Positions 16,674-26,496 of a stretch of DNA of 64,000 nt are shown here, one piece after another. This DNA is from Acidobacteria bacterium RIFCSPLOWO2_12_FULL_68_19 (lineage in GTDB: Bacteria; Acidobacteriota; Vicinamibacteria; Vicinamibacterales; UBA2999). The position numbers were made by a program, and so were the translations under genes. The notes below the pieces were generated by a model. The model was not told the DNA's origin and did no database searches. It was given only the letters and a program-made list of their open reading frames with translations. Where the stretch lies: the NCBI GenBank assembly GCA_001767525.1, contig MELF01000005.1:1-64000 (forward strand). Direction: 5' to 3'. Numbering within the stretch: the stretch's first letter is position 1; each line of letters opens with the position of its first letter.

Positions 16674-18710
16674 ATGAACAAGATGCTCTCGATTCTGATG
16701 TGGGTTGGTGTGGGGGCGGTTGGCGCGGCCGCCTTCGGCGTGTTGGCGCTGTCGCGCGGAGAAACGATCAGCGCCGGATGGCTCGTCATCGCCGGGGTCT
16801 GCTCCTACCTGGTGGCCTACCGGTTCTACTCGCGCTACCTCGCGTTCACCGTCTTCGGGCTCGACGACCGGCGCGCCACGCCGGCCGAACGGCTCAACAA
16901 CGGCCGCGATTTCTGCCCGACCACGAAATGGGTCGCCGCGGGACAGCATTTCTCGGCGATTTCCGGCGCGGGCCCGCTGGTCGGGCCGACGCTCGCCGCC
17001 CAGTTCGGGTTCCTCCCTGGCACCCTCTGGCTCATCGCCGGCGTCGTGCTCGGCGGCGCCGTGCAGGACATGGTCGTACTGTGCGCGTCGGTGCGGCGCG
17101 ACGGGAAGTCGCTCGGCCAGATGGCGAAGGACGAGGTCAATCCGGTCGCCGGCATGGCGGCGATGGTGGCGGTCTTCGCCATCATGATCATCCTGCTCGC
17201 CGTGCTCGCCCTGGTGGTCGTCAACGCGCTGCGCGACAGCCCGTGGGGCCTCTTCACGATCGTGGCCACGATCCCGATCGCCCTGTTGATGGGCGTCTGG
17301 ATGAACAACGTGCGCCCCGGCCAGGTGACCGAAGCGACGGTGATCGGCGTGGTGCTGCTGATTGCGTCGCTGTTCGGCGGGCAATGGGTGGCGCAGCACC
17401 CGACGTGGGGCCCGGCCTTCACCTGGTCCGGTCCGCAGCTTGCGTGGGGCGTCATCGTGTACGGGTTCATCGCCTCGGTGCTGCCCATCTGGCTGCTCCT
17501 GACGCCGCGCGGCTATCTCTCGTCGGTGCTGAAGATCGGGACGATTCTGGTGCTCGGCGCGGCCATTGTCGTCCTGATGCCGCCGCTCCAGCTCCCGGCC
17601 GTCACGCAGTTCATCGACGGCAGCGGCCCCGTGTTCGCGGGCAAGCTGTTTCCCTTCGCGTTCATCACGATCGCCTGCGGCGCCATGTCGGGCTTTCACG
17701 CGCTCATTTCGAGCGGGACGACGCCGAAGATCGTGCGCCGCGAGAGCGACGTCCGTCTCATCGGCTACGGATCGATGCTGGCCGAATCCCTCGTGGGACT
17801 GATGGCGCTCATCGCGGCGGCGAGCCTCGATCCGGGCGTCTATTTCGCGATGAACGTCGGCCCGGCCATCCTCGGCACGACCCCCGAGAGCGCCGCCGCC
17901 GCCATCGCGCAGTGGGGCTTCATGCTGCGGCCGGAGCAGATGACCGAGCTCGCCAAGCAGATGGGCGAGGCGACGCTGCTCTCCCGCACCGGCGGCGCGC
18001 CGAGCCTGGCGGTCGGCATGGCCGGGATCCTGGGCGGCGTGTTCAGCGGCGCCGGCCTCGGCCTCTGGTATCACTTCGCAATTCTGTTCGAGGCGGTCTT
18101 CATCCTGACGACGGTCGACGCGGGGACGCGCGTCGGCCGCTTCATGCTGCAGGAGATGCTCGGGCACGTGTACGCGCCGCTCGGCCGCGTGTCCTGGTAT
18201 CCCAGCATCATCGTCAGCTCGGCGCTGGTCGTGCTGTTGTGGGGCTACTTCCTGTACCAGGGGGTGGTCGATCCGCTCGGCGGCATCAACACGCTGTGGC
18301 CGCTGTTCGGCATCGCCAACCAGCTGCTCGCGGCGGTGGCGCTCTGCGTCGTGTCGACGATCCTGGTGAAGATGGGCAAGATACGCTACGTCTGGGTGAC
18401 GGTGCTGCCGCTCGTCTGGCTCGCCGCGGCAACGCTCACCGCCGGCTATCAGAAGGTGTTCTCGCCGCTGCCGGGGCTCGGCTTCCTCGCCCACGCCCGG
18501 TCGCTCTCGACCTCGACCGATCCGAACGCCGCACGGATGATCTTCAACGACCGCGTGGACGCGGTGCTGTGCCTCGGCTTCATGGTGGTCGTCCTGGTGG
18601 TCATCGCCGCGTCGGTGCGGGAGTGCTGGATGGTGGCGGCCAAGCGCAAGGCGCCGGTCGTCAACGAATCGCCCTACGTCGAGTCGCAGCTCGATACGGT
18701 CACGGTCTAG
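16674..18710 (+). CDS. cstA: Carbon starvation protein A
   Basis: Multi-pass CstA sequence (TKWVAAGQHFSAISGAGPLVGPTLAAQFGFLPG, SGTTPKIVRRESDVRLIGYGSML). Confidence 0.95.
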   Translation: MNKMLSILMWVGVGAVGAAAFGVLALSRGETISAGWLVIAGVCSYLVAYRFYSRYLAFTVFGLDDRRATPAERLNNGRDFCPTTKWVAAGQHFSAISGAGPLVGPTLAAQFGFLPGTLWLIAGVVLGGAVQDMVVLCASVRRDGKSLGQMAKDEVNPVAGMAAMVAVFAIMIILLAVLALVVVNALRDSPWGLFTIVATIPIALLMGVWMNNVRPGQVTEATVIGVVLLIASLFGGQWVAQHPTWGPAFTWSGPQLAWGVIVYGFIASVLPIWLLLTPRGYLSSVLKIGTILVLGAAIVVLMPPLQLPAVTQFIDGSGPVFAGKLFPFAFITIACGAMSGFHALISSGTTPKIVRRESDVRLIGYGSMLAESLVGLMALIAAASLDPGVYFAMNVGPAILGTTPESAAAAIAQWGFMLRPEQMTELAKQMGEATLLSRTGGAPSLAVGMAGILGGVFSGAGLGLWYHFAILFEAVFILTTVDAGTRVGRFMLQEMLGHVYAPLGRVSWYPSIIVSSALVVLLWGYFLYQGVVDPLGGINTLWPLFGIANQLLAAVALCVVSTILVKMGKIRYVWVTVLPLVWLAAATLTAGYQKVFSPLPGLGFLAHARSLSTSTDPNAARMIFNDRVDAVLCLGFMVVVLVVIAASVRECWMVAAKRKAPVVNESPYVESQLDTVTV

Positions 18711-19398
18711 GAGCCCGTCGCCCGAAGATCGCCGTACCGACGCGCACGATCGTCGCGCCTTCCTGCACGGCGACCTCGAAGTCGCCGCTCATGCCCATCG
18801 ACAGTTCCCGCAGCATCGCCGCCGGCACACCGGCGGCGAGCCATCCGTCGCGCAGCTCGCGCAGCCGGCGAAACCACGGACGCGAGTCCTCGGGCGTCTC
18901 GGGGTAGGGCGGAAGCGCCATCAGGCCGACCACGCGGGCGGCGCCGAGGCGCGCGGCGGCCTCGAGGAGCGGAGGCACGTCGGAGGGTGGCACGCCGAAC
19001 TTCGTCGCCTCGTCCGCCAGATCGACCTGCACGAGCAACTCCGGCGACCGGCCGGCGTCGGCAGCCGCCGCATCCACCTTCTTCAGCAGTTCGACGCCGT
19101 CGATCGACTGGATCATCGCAAACGAGGCGGCCGCCCGCCGCACCTTGTTCGACTGGAGGTGGCCCACCAGATGCCAGCGGAGCGGGAGATCCCGCGACGC
19201 ATCAATCTTCTCGAGCGCTTCCTGCACCCGGTTCTCGCCGAAATCGCGGTGTCCGGCGGCGTACGCCTCGCGGACCCGATCGACAGGAAACGTCTTGGAG
19301 ATCGCGACGAGCAGGATGGAGGCAGGATCCCGGCCGGTCGACCGGGCCGCGGCGGCAATCCGCTCGCGGACCTCGGTCAGCCGATCGGTGATGGACAT
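18700..19398 (-). CDS. YggS family PLP-dependent enzyme
   Basis: LVAISKTFPVDRVREAYAAGHRDFGENRVQEALEKI, WHLVGHLQSNKVR, SMGMSGDFEVAVQEGATIVRVGTAIFG. Confidence 0.94.
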   Translation of the reverse strand: MSITDRLTEVRERIAAAARSTGRDPASILLVAISKTFPVDRVREAYAAGHRDFGENRVQEALEKIDASRDLPLRWHLVGHLQSNKVRRAAASFAMIQSIDGVELLKKVDAAAADAGRSPELLVQVDLADEATKFGVPPSDVPPLLEAAARLGAARVVGLMALPPYPETPEDSRPWFRRLRELRDGWLAAGVPAAMLRELSMGMSGDFEVAVQEGATIVRVGTAIFGRRAPRP

Positions 19399-19468
19399 GG
19401 CTTCAGGCTTCGGGCTCCGGGCTTCGGGTAGGCAGAGCCCAACGCCCAAAGCCCAACGCCGAAAGCCC
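19399..19468. repeat. Degenerate short-unit inverted repeat (GGGCTTC.../AAGCCCAAC...)
   Basis: ggcttcaggcttcgggctccgggcttcgggtaggcagagcccaacgcccaaagcccaacgccgaaagccc. Confidence 0.8.
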
Positions 19469-20404
19469 TTATTGCGGCAGTTGCTTGAGGAACGTCTGGA
19501 CTTCGGCGGCCTTGGCGCCGTTCGGGTCGGCAGCCAGGTACCCTTCGAAGGCCTTGCGCGCCTCGGGAAGCTGGCCGAGGTTCACGTTCGCCATGCCGAG
19601 CTGGTAGTAGGCCATCGCCAACTTCGGGTCGGCCTTGACAGCCGCCTCGAACTGCACCTTGGCGTCGGCGAACTTCCCGGCGTTCCAGAGGATGACGCCC
19701 TGGTTGTAGAGCGCCTCGGCGTTTCCACCACCGCCGCCGGCGCCGGCGAGTTCAGCCGCCTTGGCGCTGGCCTGCTGCGCCAGGTCGAACTTCTTCTGCG
19801 CGTTGTAGACGTTGGCAAGGCCCGTGTACGCGTCGGCCGAGTTCGGGGCGAGCTCGGTCGCCTTGCGGAACGAGGCTTCGGCGTCGGCGAACTGCTGGCG
19901 CTTCGAATAGGCGACGCCGAGGTTGTAGTAGCAGTCGCTGCAGGTCGGCACCTTGACGACGAGCTCGTTGAACCGCTGGATCGCCTCGTCATCGCGGCCG
20001 GCCCGCATGGCGTCGATCGCCTGCTGGGCGAGCGCCTGCGTCTCCTGATTGGCCTTGACCTGCTCGGGCGTCAGCCCGCTCGTCGGCGTCAACTGGAAGT
20101 TCAGCTCGACCGGCGCGCCCTGAGAGATATTCGTTTGCTGAACGGCTTTGAGGTTGTCCTTTGCGGCCGTCACGTTGTAACGCCCGGACGGCAGGCCAAT
20201 CTGCATGTACTCGCCGTTCCGATTCGTCTTCACCTGGGCCCGCCGGTTCGACTCGGTCGCCTCGATGGTGACCGTCGCCCCGTCAACGGGCTTGCCGCCC
20301 TGGTCCACAACCCGGCCTCGAATGACGCTCTGCGCGGCGGAGGGGTCCGCCATCACGAGCACCGCCGCGAGCGCCAGGACTCCGCGGATCAAATGGGTCC
20401 GCAT
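19469..20404 (-). CDS. Secreted carboxypeptidase-regulatory-like and TPR repeat protein
   Basis: Signal peptide; IRGRVVDQGGKPVDGATVTIEA; multiple TPRs (DCYYNLGVAYSKRQQFADAEASFRKATELAP). Confidence 0.85.
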   Translation of the reverse strand: MRTHLIRGVLALAAVLVMADPSAAQSVIRGRVVDQGGKPVDGATVTIEATESNRRAQVKTNRNGEYMQIGLPSGRYNVTAAKDNLKAVQQTNISQGAPVELNFQLTPTSGLTPEQVKANQETQALAQQAIDAMRAGRDDEAIQRFNELVVKVPTCSDCYYNLGVAYSKRQQFADAEASFRKATELAPNSADAYTGLANVYNAQKKFDLAQQASAKAAELAGAGGGGGNAEALYNQGVILWNAGKFADAKVQFEAAVKADPKLAMAYYQLGMANVNLGQLPEARKAFEGYLAADPNGAKAAEVQTFLKQLPQ

Positions 20405-20426
20405 CAATACCTCCGGAAGAATAAGA

Positions 20427-22538
20427 TTACCTACCGCCCTCACCGTAGTGTACTCGAAAGAAACGATCGACCGCATCGAGCTCGTGCGTGACCGGCGCCG
20501 GCGGCAGCGACGCCAGGAACCGCCGGCCGTACCCCATCGTGCGCAGCCGCGGGTCGAGCACCGCCAGCACGCCCCGGTCCGTCCGGTGGCGGATGAGGCG
20601 TCCGAGCCCCTGCTGGAGCGCGAGGATGGCAAGCGGCACCTGGTAGTCGGCGAACGCGTCGCCGCCTCCGGCGTTGATGGCTTCGATGCGGGCCGCCGTC
20701 ACCGGATCGCCCGGGGAGGCAAACGGCAGCTTGTCCACGATGACGCAGCTCAGCGCGTCGCCGACGACGTCGACGCCCTGCCAGAAGCTCGAGGTGGCGA
20801 GCAGCACGGCATGTGAGGTCGAGCGGAACCGTTCGATGAGCTCGGTCCTGGGAGCAGTGCCCTGCACGAGGATCGGATACGGAAGAGCCATTTCGACCAG
20901 AGGCTGGACGCTCCGCAGGATGTTGTAGCTCGTGAACAGCACGAACGCGCGGCCCCGCGAGCGCTTGAGGATTTCGACCACCTCGCGCGCGGCGGCCTGG
21001 GCGAACGCCGGCGTCCTCGGCGAGGGCACCCGGCGCGGCAGATAGAGCAGCGTCTGCCTGGCGTAGTCGAACTCGGAGGCGACGCGCAGTTCCTCCGCGT
21101 CGCGGATGCCCAGGCGTCCTTTCACGTACGCGAACGAGCCGTCGACGGCGAGCGTGGCCGACGTCAGCACCGTGACCCGCATCCGGTCGAACAGCGCGTC
21201 GCCGACGATGCGCGACACGTCGATCGGCGACGCCCGGAGGAACAGGCTCCGGCCGCGGGTCTCGACGTAGTAGACGAAATCCGGGTCGCCCGCCCGCAGC
21301 AGGAAGCGCAGGTCTCTGGCCAGCTCGCCGGCCCGCCGCTCGAGCGCGGCGAGCGCCTCGGCGATGTCGGGGTCGGCCGCTGCGGGGGGCACTTCATTGC
21401 CGGGCGCGGCGGACGGCTGTTTCAGGAGCGCCAGTGTCGCCTCGAGCCCTTCGAGCGCCCCACAGAGCGCCGCGCCGTCCTCGTAGTGCTCCGCCAGCGC
21501 CTCGGCGGTGTACCGCACGCGCGTCTCGGATCCCCAGGCCGGCTGAAGGACCCCGGCCACCCCTCGACGCTGCTCGGGGTGCCCCGAGCGATCGGCGACC
21601 GGCAGCGCCAGAGCGCTGAAGAAGATCCTGGACCTCTCCGAGATGCGCGCAGTGGCGCGCCGCACGTCGCCGGTATCGAGGTCGCGCGCCGAGAGGAGCC
21701 GTTCGGTGTCGCGCACCAGCTCGTCCACGCGGTACACGCTCACGAAACAGCCGAAGTACTGGGTGGCCACGTCCTCCAGTTGGTGCGCCTCGTCGACGAC
21801 GAGCGTTGAGCAGTCGGGGATGACCTCGCCATACGCGCTCTGCCGGACCGACGCGTCGGCGCAGAGCAGGTGGTGGTTGACGATCACCACGTCGGAGTCG
21901 GCCGCGCGCCGACGCATCCGGGTGACGAAGCAGTCGTCGTAGTGCGGGCACTCGGATCCGAGGCACGTGTCCGCGTCGGCGGCGATCTCCTTCCAGAGCG
22001 GCACGTCTTCCGGCAGATCGCGCAGCTCGGCGCGGTCGCCGGTCTCCGTGCGCTCGAGCCAGGCATCGACAATCGGCAGCAGCACCCGGTCTGACGCCTC
22101 GATGAGGCGTCCGCCGGCCGCGCCTTCGCCCTGCACGGCAGCGCGATACACCTCCCACCGCTGCAGGCAGACGTAGTTGCCGCGCCCCTTCATCAGCGTC
22201 GCGGTGAACGGCGTCCCGAGCGCCTGCTGGAGGAGCGGCAGGTCCTTGAAGAAGATCTGTTCCTGGAGGTTCTTGGTACCTGTGGAGACGAGCACGCGGC
22301 GGCCGCTGAGGATCGCCGGCACGAGGTAGGCGAGCGTCTTGCCGGTGCCGGTGCCGGCCTCGGCGAGCAGCAGGCCGCCGGCCTCCAGCACCCCGGCGAC
22401 CGCCTCCGCCATCCGCCGCTGTCCCTCGCGCGGCTCGAAGCCGTCGATGACGCGCGCGAGCGCGCCGGAATCGGAGAAGACCTCGCGAACCCGTTCCGCT
22501 AGGCCACGCGTTCCGGGTACAGCGGGAACCTGCGACAC
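20427..22538 (-). CDS. ATP-dependent DNA helicase, DinG family
   Basis: [76 protein letters not shown]. Confidence 0.93.
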   Translation of the reverse strand: MSQVPAVPGTRGLAERVREVFSDSGALARVIDGFEPREGQRRMAEAVAGVLEAGGLLLAEAGTGTGKTLAYLVPAILSGRRVLVSTGTKNLQEQIFFKDLPLLQQALGTPFTATLMKGRGNYVCLQRWEVYRAAVQGEGAAGGRLIEASDRVLLPIVDAWLERTETGDRAELRDLPEDVPLWKEIAADADTCLGSECPHYDDCFVTRMRRRAADSDVVIVNHHLLCADASVRQSAYGEVIPDCSTLVVDEAHQLEDVATQYFGCFVSVYRVDELVRDTERLLSARDLDTGDVRRATARISERSRIFFSALALPVADRSGHPEQRRGVAGVLQPAWGSETRVRYTAEALAEHYEDGAALCGALEGLEATLALLKQPSAAPGNEVPPAAADPDIAEALAALERRAGELARDLRFLLRAGDPDFVYYVETRGRSLFLRASPIDVSRIVGDALFDRMRVTVLTSATLAVDGSFAYVKGRLGIRDAEELRVASEFDYARQTLLYLPRRVPSPRTPAFAQAAAREVVEILKRSRGRAFVLFTSYNILRSVQPLVEMALPYPILVQGTAPRTELIERFRSTSHAVLLATSSFWQGVDVVGDALSCVIVDKLPFASPGDPVTAARIEAINAGGGDAFADYQVPLAILALQQGLGRLIRHRTDRGVLAVLDPRLRTMGYGRRFLASLPPAPVTHELDAVDRFFRVHYGEGGR

Positions 22539-23773
22539 AGTCGCTCGACCTCGCTTCGCACCACGGCCAGCGTGCTCTCGTCGTCCGGGGAGCGCAACAC
22601 GCGCGCGATGAGGTCGCCGATCAGATCCATGTCCGGCTCACCCATTCCGCGGGTCGTGACCGCGGGTGTGCCGATGCGGATCCCGCTGGCGACCATCGGC
22701 GGGTTCTGATCGAAGGGGATGGCGTTCTTGTTGACCGTGATGCCGGCCCTGCCGAGCGCCGCCTCCGCCGCCTTGCCCGTGAGCCCTTTCGAGAACACGT
22801 CGACGAGCATCAGGTGGTTGTCGGTGCCGCCGCTCACCAGCCTGAACCCATGGCTGCCGATCGAGGCGGCGAGCCGCTGCGCGTTGGCGACGATCTGCCG
22901 CTGGTAGCCGGCAAACGCCGGCTCCATCGCCTCCTTGAAGCAGACCGCCTTGGCCGCCACGATGTGCATCAGCGGGCCCCCCTGGATGCCGGGGAACACC
23001 GTGCGGTCGAGGTCCTTGGCGTACTTCTCACGACAGAGGACGAGCCCCGAGCGCGGACCTCGCAGCGTCTTGTGGGTGGTCGAGGTGACGAAATCGGCGT
23101 GGGGGACCGGGCTCGGGTGCACGCCGCCGGCCACGAGCCCCGCGATGTGCGCCATGTCGACCACCATCGGCGCGCCAACGGAGGCCGCGACGGCGGCAAT
23201 GCGCGGAAAGTCGATCACACGCGGGTAGGCGCTCGCGCCGACCATGATCATCTTCGGCCTGTGTTCGTGCGCCAGCCGCTCCAGCTCCTCGTAGTCGATC
23301 CGCTCGTCGTCCTGGCGAACGCCGTAGGGGACGATCCTGTAGAGCTTGCCCGAGAAGTTCAGCGGGTGGCCGTGGGTCAAGTGGCCGCCGTGCGCCAGGT
23401 TCATGCCGAGGACGGTGTCGCCCGGCTTGACGAGCGTCATGTAGACCGCCATGTTCGCCTGGGCGCCGGAATGCGGCTGGACGTTGGCGTGCTCGGCGCC
23501 GAAGAGCGCCTTCGCCCGGGAGATCGCGAGCGATTCGGCGACGTCGACGAATTGGCAGCCGCCGTAGTACCGCTTGCCCGGATACCCTTCGGCGTACTTG
23601 TTCGTCATCACCGATCCGGCGGCTTCGAGAACCGCGGTGCTGACGAAGTTCTCCGACGCGATGAGCTCGAGCCCCTCGGCCTGACGACGCGTTTCGTCGC
23701 CGATGGCGTGGGCGAGCTCAGGATCGGTGTCCGCGAGCGAGCGCTGCATCGCGGAAAGCGCGGCGTTGATCAT
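22499..23773 (-). CDS. glyA: Serine hydroxymethyltransferase
   Basis: [55 protein letters not shown]. Confidence 0.98.
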   Translation of the reverse strand: MINAALSAMQRSLADTDPELAHAIGDETRRQAEGLELIASENFVSTAVLEAAGSVMTNKYAEGYPGKRYYGGCQFVDVAESLAISRAKALFGAEHANVQPHSGAQANMAVYMTLVKPGDTVLGMNLAHGGHLTHGHPLNFSGKLYRIVPYGVRQDDERIDYEELERLAHEHRPKMIMVGASAYPRVIDFPRIAAVAASVGAPMVVDMAHIAGLVAGGVHPSPVPHADFVTSTTHKTLRGPRSGLVLCREKYAKDLDRTVFPGIQGGPLMHIVAAKAVCFKEAMEPAFAGYQRQIVANAQRLAASIGSHGFRLVSGGTDNHLMLVDVFSKGLTGKAAEAALGRAGITVNKNAIPFDQNPPMVASGIRIGTPAVTTRGMGEPDMDLIGDLIARVLRSPDDESTLAVVRSEVERLCRRFPLYPERVA

Positions 23774-23792
23774 AGGGCGTTGATTGTACTAT

Positions 23793-23861
23793 CAGGCCTT
23801 GGGCCGTGGGCTTCAGGCGACACCCAATACCCAAAGCCCAAGACCCAACACCCAAAGCCCC
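23793..23861. repeat. Degenerate short-unit inverted repeat (GGGCTT/CCCAAAGCCCAA)
   Basis: aggccttgggccgtgggcttcaggcgacacccaatacccaaagcccaagacccaacacccaaagcccc; shares cccaaagccca with 19399-19468. Confidence 0.8.
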
Positions 23862-23862
23862 T

Positions 23863-25026
23863 ATGCCTGGCATCATCGTGATCTCCGCGCGGGGCGAGCA
23901 GCGCGTCCGCGGCGGACACCCGTGGATCTACCGCGCCGATGTCGTCGAGGTGCGCGCCGACGGCGGCACGATTGTCCAGGTCATCGGCCCGCGGCGCCGC
24001 ACCATCGGCTACGCGCTCTTCAGCGACCGGTCGCAGATTCCCATCCGGATGCTCACGCGCGGCGAGGCGCCACCGGACCAGGCGCTCTTCCGGATGCGGC
24101 TCGAGAACGCGCTGGCGTACCGCGCCACGCTTGGGCTCGACGCCACCGCGTACCGGCTGGTGCATGCCGAAGCAGACCTGCTGCCGTCGCTCGTCGTCGA
24201 CCGGTACGGCGACTACCTCGTCGTGCAGGCGCTCTCGCAGGCGATCGACCGGCTGCTGCCGGACCTCGCGCGCATGCTGGTGGAGCTCGTCGGTCCCGCG
24301 GGGATCCTCGCGCGCAACGACGCGAAGGTCCGCACGCTGGAGGGACTCGAACAGGAGATCGAGGTGCTGCACGGCGAGGTGCCCACGACCGTCGTCGTGC
24401 GCGAGGGACCAGTCGAGTACGAAGCCGATCTCCGCCGGGGACAGAAGACCGGGCTGTTCCTCGACCAGCGCGAGAACCGTGAAGCCGCGGCCCGGTACGC
24501 CCGCGGCCGGCTGCTTGACGGCTTCAGTTACACCGGGGGGTTTGCGCTGCGACTGGCGCGCCAGTGCTCCGAGGCGGTGGCGATCGACATCTCGCCCGAC
24601 GCGGTCGCGCGTATTCGCGGGAACGCGGAGCGCAACGGCGTGCCGCACATCGAGGCGCGCGAGGCCAACGTCTTCGATGAGCTTCGCCGGCTGGAGCGGG
24701 CCGGCGAGCGCTACGATACGATCGTCCTCGACCCGCCGGCGTTTGCGAAGAACAAGGCGTCGATCCCGAACGCGCTGGCCGGCTACAAGGAGATCAACCT
24801 GCGGGCGATGCGGCTCCTGACAGCCGGCGGCCACCTCGTGACGTGCAGCTGTTCATACAACGTGGACGAGGCGATGTTCGCCTCCGTGCTGCACGAGGCC
24901 TCCGTCGACAGTCACACGCCGATGACCATCGTGGAAAAGCGCATGCAGGGACGCGATCACCCGGTGCTCGTCGGGGTGCCGGAGACGTACTATCTGAAGT
25001 GCTTCATTCTCCGGCGGGTGGAGTAG
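23863..25026 (+). CDS. Class I SAM-dependent rRNA methyltransferase (RlmI-like)
   Basis: HPWIYRADVVEV (PUA), GQKTGLFLDQRENREAAARYARGRLLDGFSYTGGFALRLA, VLDPPAFAKNK, CSCSYNVDE. Confidence 0.93.
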   Translation: MPGIIVISARGEQRVRGGHPWIYRADVVEVRADGGTIVQVIGPRRRTIGYALFSDRSQIPIRMLTRGEAPPDQALFRMRLENALAYRATLGLDATAYRLVHAEADLLPSLVVDRYGDYLVVQALSQAIDRLLPDLARMLVELVGPAGILARNDAKVRTLEGLEQEIEVLHGEVPTTVVVREGPVEYEADLRRGQKTGLFLDQRENREAAARYARGRLLDGFSYTGGFALRLARQCSEAVAIDISPDAVARIRGNAERNGVPHIEAREANVFDELRRLERAGERYDTIVLDPPAFAKNKASIPNALAGYKEINLRAMRLLTAGGHLVTCSCSYNVDEAMFASVLHEASVDSHTPMTIVEKRMQGRDHPVLVGVPETYYLKCFILRRVE

Positions 25027-25044
25027 ACCGCCGACGCGCCCGCC

Positions 25045-25112
25045 GAACCATGAACCGGCGAACCCAACCCCGAACCGATACATCAGAACCCATGAACCGG
25101 AATCCGAGCACC
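25045..25112. repeat. Degenerate short-unit repeat (GAACC units)
   Basis: gaaccatgaaccggcgaacccaaccccgaaccgatacatcagaacccatgaaccgg. Confidence 0.65.
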
Positions 25113-26063
25113 ATGGCACCAGTGAAACCAACCAAGGGGCTCCGCGCCTTGATATCCCCGCGGAACTCCTTGGCTGGTTGCCGGTATCTTCTGCCGCGCT
25201 TCGCGCGGCTGGGACCGCTATGCGGGCGCACGCAGCGAGTACGACATTCGCGTTCCGGGCCGCAGAGCGGCCCGAGGACCGCGTTGATTACCGGCGCCTC
25301 GTCCGGCATCGGCGAGGCGTTTGCCGAGGTGTTCGCCAGAGAAGGATTCGACCTCGTGCTCACGGCGCGGCGTGAATCTCGGCTCGGTACCGTCGCGGCG
25401 CGGCTGGAGTCGCGCTACGGCGTTCGCACCCATGTGGTGCCGATGGATCTGGCCGATCGCGACGCCCCCGCGACGTTGTGGGCCGAGGTGGAACGGCGCG
25501 GCCTCGCCGTCGACGCCCTGGTCAACAATGCCGGCTACGGCATCCCCGGCGCGCTTGTCGCCTCGGAGTGGCCGCGGCACGCGGCGCTCCTGCAGGTGAT
25601 GGTCGTCGCCCTCACCGAGCTGACTTACCGCGCCTTGCCCGGCATGATCGCCCGCGGCTTCGGCCGCATCATCAACGTCGCCTCGCTGGCCGCGCTCGTG
25701 CCGGCGCCGGCGGGACATACCCTGTACGCCGCCAGCAAGGCGTTCGTCGTCAAGTTCTCGGAAGCGCTCGCTAGCGAGGTCCGACCCTCTGGCGTGCACG
25801 TCACGGCGCTCTGTCCCGGCTTCACCCGAACCGAGTTTCACGACGTGACCGGCACGCGCGCCGCCGTCACCCAGCTTCCGGGCTGGATGTGGATGGACGC
25901 GCCGGAGGTCGCTCGCCACGGCTTCGAGGCGGTGTCCATGGGAGCCCCCGTCCACGTCACCGGCCGGATGAATCGCACCATTGCACTCCTGGCCAGGTAT
26001 CTCCCACACCGTCTGCTCGTCGCAGCCGGCCGACGATCGGCACGCCGTTACCGGAAGAGCTAG
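25113..26063 (+). CDS. SDR family NAD(P)-dependent oxidoreductase (start uncertain; TTG 25284 also plausible)
   Basis: ALITGASSGIGEAFAEVFAREGFDLVLTARR, NNAGYGIPG, YAASKAFVVKFSEAL. Confidence 0.85.
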   Translation: MAPVKPTKGLRALISPRNSLAGCRYLLPRFARLGPLCGRTQRVRHSRSGPQSGPRTALITGASSGIGEAFAEVFAREGFDLVLTARRESRLGTVAARLESRYGVRTHVVPMDLADRDAPATLWAEVERRGLAVDALVNNAGYGIPGALVASEWPRHAALLQVMVVALTELTYRALPGMIARGFGRIINVASLAALVPAPAGHTLYAASKAFVVKFSEALASEVRPSGVHVTALCPGFTRTEFHDVTGTRAAVTQLPGWMWMDAPEVARHGFEAVSMGAPVHVTGRMNRTIALLARYLPHRLLVAAGRRSARRYRKS

Positions 26064-26131
26064 CGGGTGGCACGCCCCTTGCTCTGCCGTGTGTCGCGAG
26101 GGCGAGCGCCCTTCGTCTGGAGGGGAGAGGC

Positions 26132-26389
26132 ATGGTGCAGACGCTGTGCACGAGCGGCAATCACGAGGAACTCAAGTGCGGTGTGCATGCGGCGGCCGTG
26201 GCGCTGGCGGGCCTGATGGCGGCCTATAACATCGCGGCGTGCTGCTTCCGGTCCGACCGGCACCTGCGGGTGAACGCGCTCGTGTATGCCCTGGCGGCCG
26301 GTTGGGAAATCAAACAGACAGTGCACCATTTCAACCACATCTCGGCCGCGCCCGCTCCGGGACCGGCGACCCTCCGCCCGGCCGCCTGA
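26132..26389 (+). CDS. Small hypothetical protein (85 aa)
   Basis: Strong SD ggaggggagagg; MVQTLCTSGNHEELKCGVHAAAVALAGLMAAYNIAACCFRSDRHLRVNALVYALAAGWEIKQTVHHFNH. Confidence 0.6.
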   Translation: MVQTLCTSGNHEELKCGVHAAAVALAGLMAAYNIAACCFRSDRHLRVNALVYALAAGWEIKQTVHHFNHISAAPAPGPATLRPAA

Positions 26390-26496
26390 CAAGGCCGGGG
26401 ACCGGCGCATACTCGCGCCGTCGCCAACGACTCGCAGCCGCGGGTGTGCGCGACTGAACCTTCGATCTGGATGGACCGGGTAGAATTCGCTGGTTG

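Noticed and set aside
16653-18494. 613-aa minus-strand ORF opposite cstA
   Set aside because: Shadow ORF, His/Arg/Glu-rich translation; cstA on the other strand is unambiguous.
4807-25227. Shared 16-mer GGACCGCTATGCGGGC at 4807 and 25212
   Set aside because: Sixteen bases of GC-rich identity between two sites is near what chance allows in 64 kb; flanks do not align.
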